A stretch of DNA of 64,000 nucleotides from positions 1 to 64,000 of the forward strand of contig URZO01000016.1 in the NCBI GenBank assembly GCA_900552465.1. Direction: 5' to 3'. Origin of the DNA: an uncultured Parabacteroides sp. (GTDB lineage: Bacteria > Bacteroidota > Bacteroidia > Bacteroidales > Tannerellaceae). A program made the translations under genes and the position numbers. Under the pieces are notes generated by a model. The model was not told where the DNA came from and ran no database searches. It saw nothing but the letters and a program-made list of their open reading frames with translations. Every line of letters begins with the position of its first letter. Positions within the stretch are counted from its first letter, which is position 1. Of this stretch, positions 61,242-64,000 are shown in pieces.

Positions 61242-64000
61242 TTACCTTCTTTTCGCCCTGGCCGCCGCCTCTTTTGCTTTTTGGGCTTCGCGACGGGCTT
61301 TTTCTTTGGCTTTCAGCTTTTCCTGGTATTCGCGTTCTTTCTGCTTGCGCTCTTTTTCCTTCTGCTTGAGGCGCTCTTTGTAGTCGCGTTCCTTCTGCTT
61401 GCGGAGTTCTTCGCGGGCTTTCAGTTTCGCCTTACGTTCAGCCTCGATCTGTTTCAATTTGGCTTTACGCTCCTGTTCGAGTTGTTTTTCCCGGTCGGCT
61501 TTCGCTTTCAGCAAGGCTTCTTCTTCGGCTTTCTGCTTCTTCAGAAGTTCTTCATTCTCTTTTGCTTTCCTTTCCTGCAACTCTTTTTCGGCCTTTTGCT
61601 GAGCTTCAAAGGCTTTGCGGGCTTCTTCCTTACGGGCGGCCTCTTCGGCTGCTTCACGCTTGCGGAGTTCTTCGATCTCTTTCAGAGTGAGTTCCTTCGG
61701 TTGCTCGACTGGAGCGACAACGGACGGAACGGTATCGGACGGAGCCGGAGTTGCCGTGTCCTTAACAATCACTTCTTCCTGACGGACAATAGTTGTATCA
61801 ATATCGACAGGCGGTAACTCAACCGGAACCGTATCTTTTACAGCTTGTTGTTCTACCGGCGGCTCGACAACTTGTTGTTGCTGCTGTTGTTCCTTCGGAC
61901 GGACGGTTCTCTTGGCTGGCTGCTCTTCCTCAGGCTGGACGGCAGGTGTTTCTTCCGGTATGTTTTCTTCTGCCTCTCCGATCTCTCCGGCTTCTTCTTC
62001 AGCTTTTTCCGCCTCTGCTTTTGCGTCTTCTTCCTTGATCTGCTCGGCTGTCATACGTGCTTTCCAACGGGCGGCCAGTTCAGGCGCTGCCTCGCCGAAA
62101 TTTTCCTGGAAGAACTCGATGTATTCCTCGAGCGTCTTACCGCGCATCAGCGTTTCGTAGTTGTCTTCGGAGATCGGGAGGATGGCGACATTCTTATCCA
62201 AAGCCGTCGCGTAACCGTCTTTTCCGTAGATCATCTTATAATAATGGAGGATCTCGTCGAGATTGAAGAAACCATGAATGGTCAACATACTCATCGGGCC
62301 TGCCTCCTCGAAGCTCAAGTCGAACTCTTTCACCATAAAGTTGGCGAAGTTATAGGCGGCAACGGCAAAGAGCAGTTGGTTACGGTCGAGCGTTCCGGTC
62401 GGATACATCAACAGCATCCGGTAAGCCGTGTTCGGTTCAGCCGTAAAGGTACGGGCCGAGTCGGCAGCCGAAAGCGTTCCGTCGTCACCGACACCGAAGC
62501 GCAGGTTCCAGGTCATTCCCCTGACACCGCCCTGAACCATCAGACGCCCGCGGAGGACGCCTTTCAGCATCTCGCCGGCCAGTTCCGTCACATCGGCTGA
62601 CGGATATTTCTCTACCAATGCTTTCAGGGCATTCTTAAAGCCTTCGGCATCCCCGGCCTGCACATAGGTCAAGGCATCGAGGAACATAAACTTGGGCAAC
62701 AGGTCGGCCAACGGATACTTGGCGCTGACATCACGGAAGTTACGGCGCACGGTCACGGTATCTTCCGCCAGGTAACTGCTATAGGTAGCCTGATAGATCG
62801 AGTCCTGCATCACATCCATCATGCGGATATTGTATTCGTAATTGGGATCGGCTATCGCAATCGCATAATCCGATTCGGGGAACGCATTGATCAACTTGTT
62901 CTTATACTCGGTAGCCAGGACGGTATTTCCCGAACGGAGCGCCATCAGATAGACCTGATAGTAGCTTTCCAAAAGATGGTTGTGCCCGGGGAAACGACGT
63001 TCCAGTTCCTCGAAGGCTTCGGTTGCCAACGGGATGTCTTCGAGTTTGTCCTTATAGATCATGGCCATGTTATAAAGGCCGTCTTCTATGATGATATTGG
63101 AGGCTTCTATATCTTCGGGTGTCAGCGGAAGTTGCTGGATGTAGTATTCACGCGTCTTCGGATCGTCGGCGGCAACCGGTTCCAGGCCGGCTTCCAGCGA
63201 GCCGTCCGTTATCGGCAGACCGTCTGGGCCTAAAGCGACAGAGTCTATTGCCGCTTCTTCGCCGTTTGCCATCTCTTCATTGAAGGTGGACATTTCCTTT
63301 TTACGCCGGCGCCAGTTATCTTCCAGCGTTCGCCGTCCCCATTTCCGTTGGAAAGCGGTCTTTCCCTGCGCTACGGCCTGCGGGTTGTAGAAATAGAAGC
63401 TGGACCCGCCGGAAGTGGTCGGCAGGGTGATGCCACCCGTTTCCGTTCCCGGACGGTCGATACCGGTTCCTTTTGCCTCCTGTTCAGCCAGGTAAGCCTC
63501 CTTCTCGGCAAGGGCTTTCGCCTCTTCTTCCTCTTTCTCCACCTGTTCGATGATCTTGTCGATCACGGCAAGGCGTTCCGCTTCGGGCATCTTGGCAAGT
63601 GTCTGCAAGCTGTCCTGCAAATGGACAGCCTCTACGTGCACCACCAGTTCGTCCAGTATAGCGGAGAGTTTGGAGACACGCTCGTAGTCTTTATATTCTT
63701 TCTGAATGCCTGCCAAAGCGCCGCTGAAGTTCGGCTGCGCCTTGACATAGTCGCGCTTCTGGAAATAGAGGTCTCCCAGTTTGATCTGGCAGATCGCCTT
63801 GTCCAGACCGTTCTGGGTACTTTTCTCCACACCCAACTCGTAGTTTCTGATAGCGTTAACCGTATCTTCCCGGCTCAGATAGACATTACCCAAAGCATAA
63901 TAGACCTGGTCGAGCAGGTCTTTATTCTTGTCGCTCTTCGCCATCCGTTGCAACATCTTGACTACTTTCTGGAAGTTTCCGCCGGTAAACACTTCGGTCT
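61242..64000 (-). CDS. Large TPR/coiled-coil protein, SprE/PorW-like (3' part; runs off window)
   Basis: The frame is open to the window edge; the visible 919 residues are the C-terminal part. TPR-type helices occupy the first third (VYYALGNVYLSREDTVNAIR; ICQIKLGDLYFQKRDYVKAQ). A segment SGGSSFYFYNPQAVAQGKTA FQRKWGRR with LEDNWRRRKK, and later regions with further TPR-like helices, match the SprE/PorW proteins linked to type IX secretion and gliding in Bacteroidetes. The last 300 residues are very rich in Lys, Glu, Gln and Pro (for example PVEQQAVKDTVPVELPP) and end in a long charged coiled coil. Many gut Bacteroidales keep this gene, so it does not prove a working type IX system. Confidence 0.8.
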   Translation of the reverse strand, partial: TEVFTGGNFQKVVKMLQRMAKSDKNKDLLDQVYYALGNVYLSREDTVNAIRNYELGVEKSTQNGLDKAICQIKLGDLYFQKRDYVKAQPNFSGALAGIQKEYKDYERVSKLSAILDELVVHVEAVHLQDSLQTLAKMPEAERLAVIDKIIEQVEKEEEEAKALAEKEAYLAEQEAKGTGIDRPGTETGGITLPTTSGGSSFYFYNPQAVAQGKTAFQRKWGRRTLEDNWRRRKKEMSTFNEEMANGEEAAIDSVALGPDGLPITDGSLEAGLEPVAADDPKTREYYIQQLPLTPEDIEASNIIIEDGLYNMAMIYKDKLEDIPLATEAFEELERRFPGHNHLLESYYQVYLMALRSGNTVLATEYKNKLINAFPESDYAIAIADPNYEYNIRMMDVMQDSIYQATYSSYLAEDTVTVRRNFRDVSAKYPLADLLPKFMFLDALTYVQAGDAEGFKNALKALVEKYPSADVTELAGEMLKGVLRGRLMVQGGVRGMTWNLRFGVGDDGTLSAADSARTFTAEPNTAYRMLLMYPTGTLDRNQLLFAVAAYNFANFMVKEFDLSFEEAGPMSMLTIHGFFNLDEILHYYKMIYGKDGYATALDKNVAILPISEDNYETLMRGKTLEEYIEFFQENFGEAAPELAARWKARMTAEQIKEEDAKAEAEKAEEEAGEIGEAEENIPEETPAVQPEEEQPAKRTVRPKEQQQQQQVVEPPVEQQAVKDTVPVELPPVDIDTTIVRQEEVIVKDTATPAPSDTVPSVVAPVEQPKELTLKEIEELRKREAAEEAARKEEARKAFEAQQKAEKELQERKAKENEELLKKQKAEEEALLKAKADREKQLEQERKAKLKQIEAERKAKLKAREELRKQKERDYKERLKQKEKERKQKEREYQEKLKAKEKARREAQKAKEAAARAKRR

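Overview
The window looks like a chromosomal segment of a gut-type Bacteroidales, most likely Parabacteroides or a close relative; the genus is an inference. Support comes from two SusC/SusD outer-membrane uptake pairs, an ECF sigma/FecR cassette, a long-form IspG, BspA-like leucine-rich repeats, 6-bladed beta-propeller proteins, and promoters of the Bacteroidales type (TTTG, about 20 bases, TAnnTTTG). I see no rRNA, tRNA, CRISPR array, phage or intact transposase.

Layout. 1-940: a truncated TonB-dependent receptor gene (BtuB-like) with a clear cobalamin riboswitch upstream; the gene stops matching its family at about 325, where unrelated sequence runs to the window edge. 1250-8200: SusC, SusD and a GH29 alpha-L-fucosidase lipoprotein on the plus strand. 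8290-10770: a hexuronate-type MFS transporter and a HU-like/DUF4469 DNA-binding protein, then a 27-bp perfect inverted repeat. 10780-18620 (minus): ECF sigma factor, FecR anti-sigma, SusC with STN domain, SusD, nucleoside hydrolase; a candidate antisense small RNA lies opposite the susC leader. 18780-31310: housekeeping and mixed genes (ispG, purE, gcvH, a PAP2-like protein, rpoN, a soluble histidine kinase, an EamA transporter, an outer-membrane barrel protein, trpB, a DUF3836 protein). 31497-36971 (minus): sppA followed by six tightly packed genes, three DUF2975-like membrane proteins, two CPBP-family membrane proteins and a small HTH regulator. 37100-41325: a DUF2461 gene and a patatin/barrel gene embedded among complex palindromic repeats. 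41326-47456 (minus): a BlaI-type repressor, a BlaR1-like M56 protein with two TonB C-terminal domains, a TPR protein and two 6-bladed beta-propeller proteins. 47835-49151: an AAA/DUF4143 ATPase. 49257-58407: a cellobiose-2-epimerase/GH30-like fusion, a GH95 enzyme, and kdgK, kdgA and uxaC. 58408-64000: a repeat element, a palindrome array before a HU-like gene, a BspA-like protein, and the 3' part of a large TPR/coiled-coil protein resembling SprE/PorW.

How the genes fit together. Much of the accessory content is glycan capture and breakdown: SusCD pairs import oligosaccharides, GH29 and GH95 enzymes remove terminal fucose (or galactose-type) residues, the epimerase/GH30 fusion probably processes a beta-linked oligosaccharide, and UxaC, KdgK and KdgA, plus the distant ExuT-like transporter, degrade hexuronates to pyruvate and glyceraldehyde-3-phosphate. 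Three sensing modules are visible: sigma/FecR/STN-SusC trans-envelope signalling, BlaI/M56 proteolytic derepression, and the uncharacterised HTH plus membrane-protein operon.

The most interesting items are the antisense RNA candidate at the STN-SusC gene, the epimerase-glycosidase fusion, the compact DUF2975/CPBP/HTH operon, the double operator in front of the BlaI-like gene, and a family of nested palindromic intergenic elements (copies at 21.65, 40.80 and 58.46 kb).
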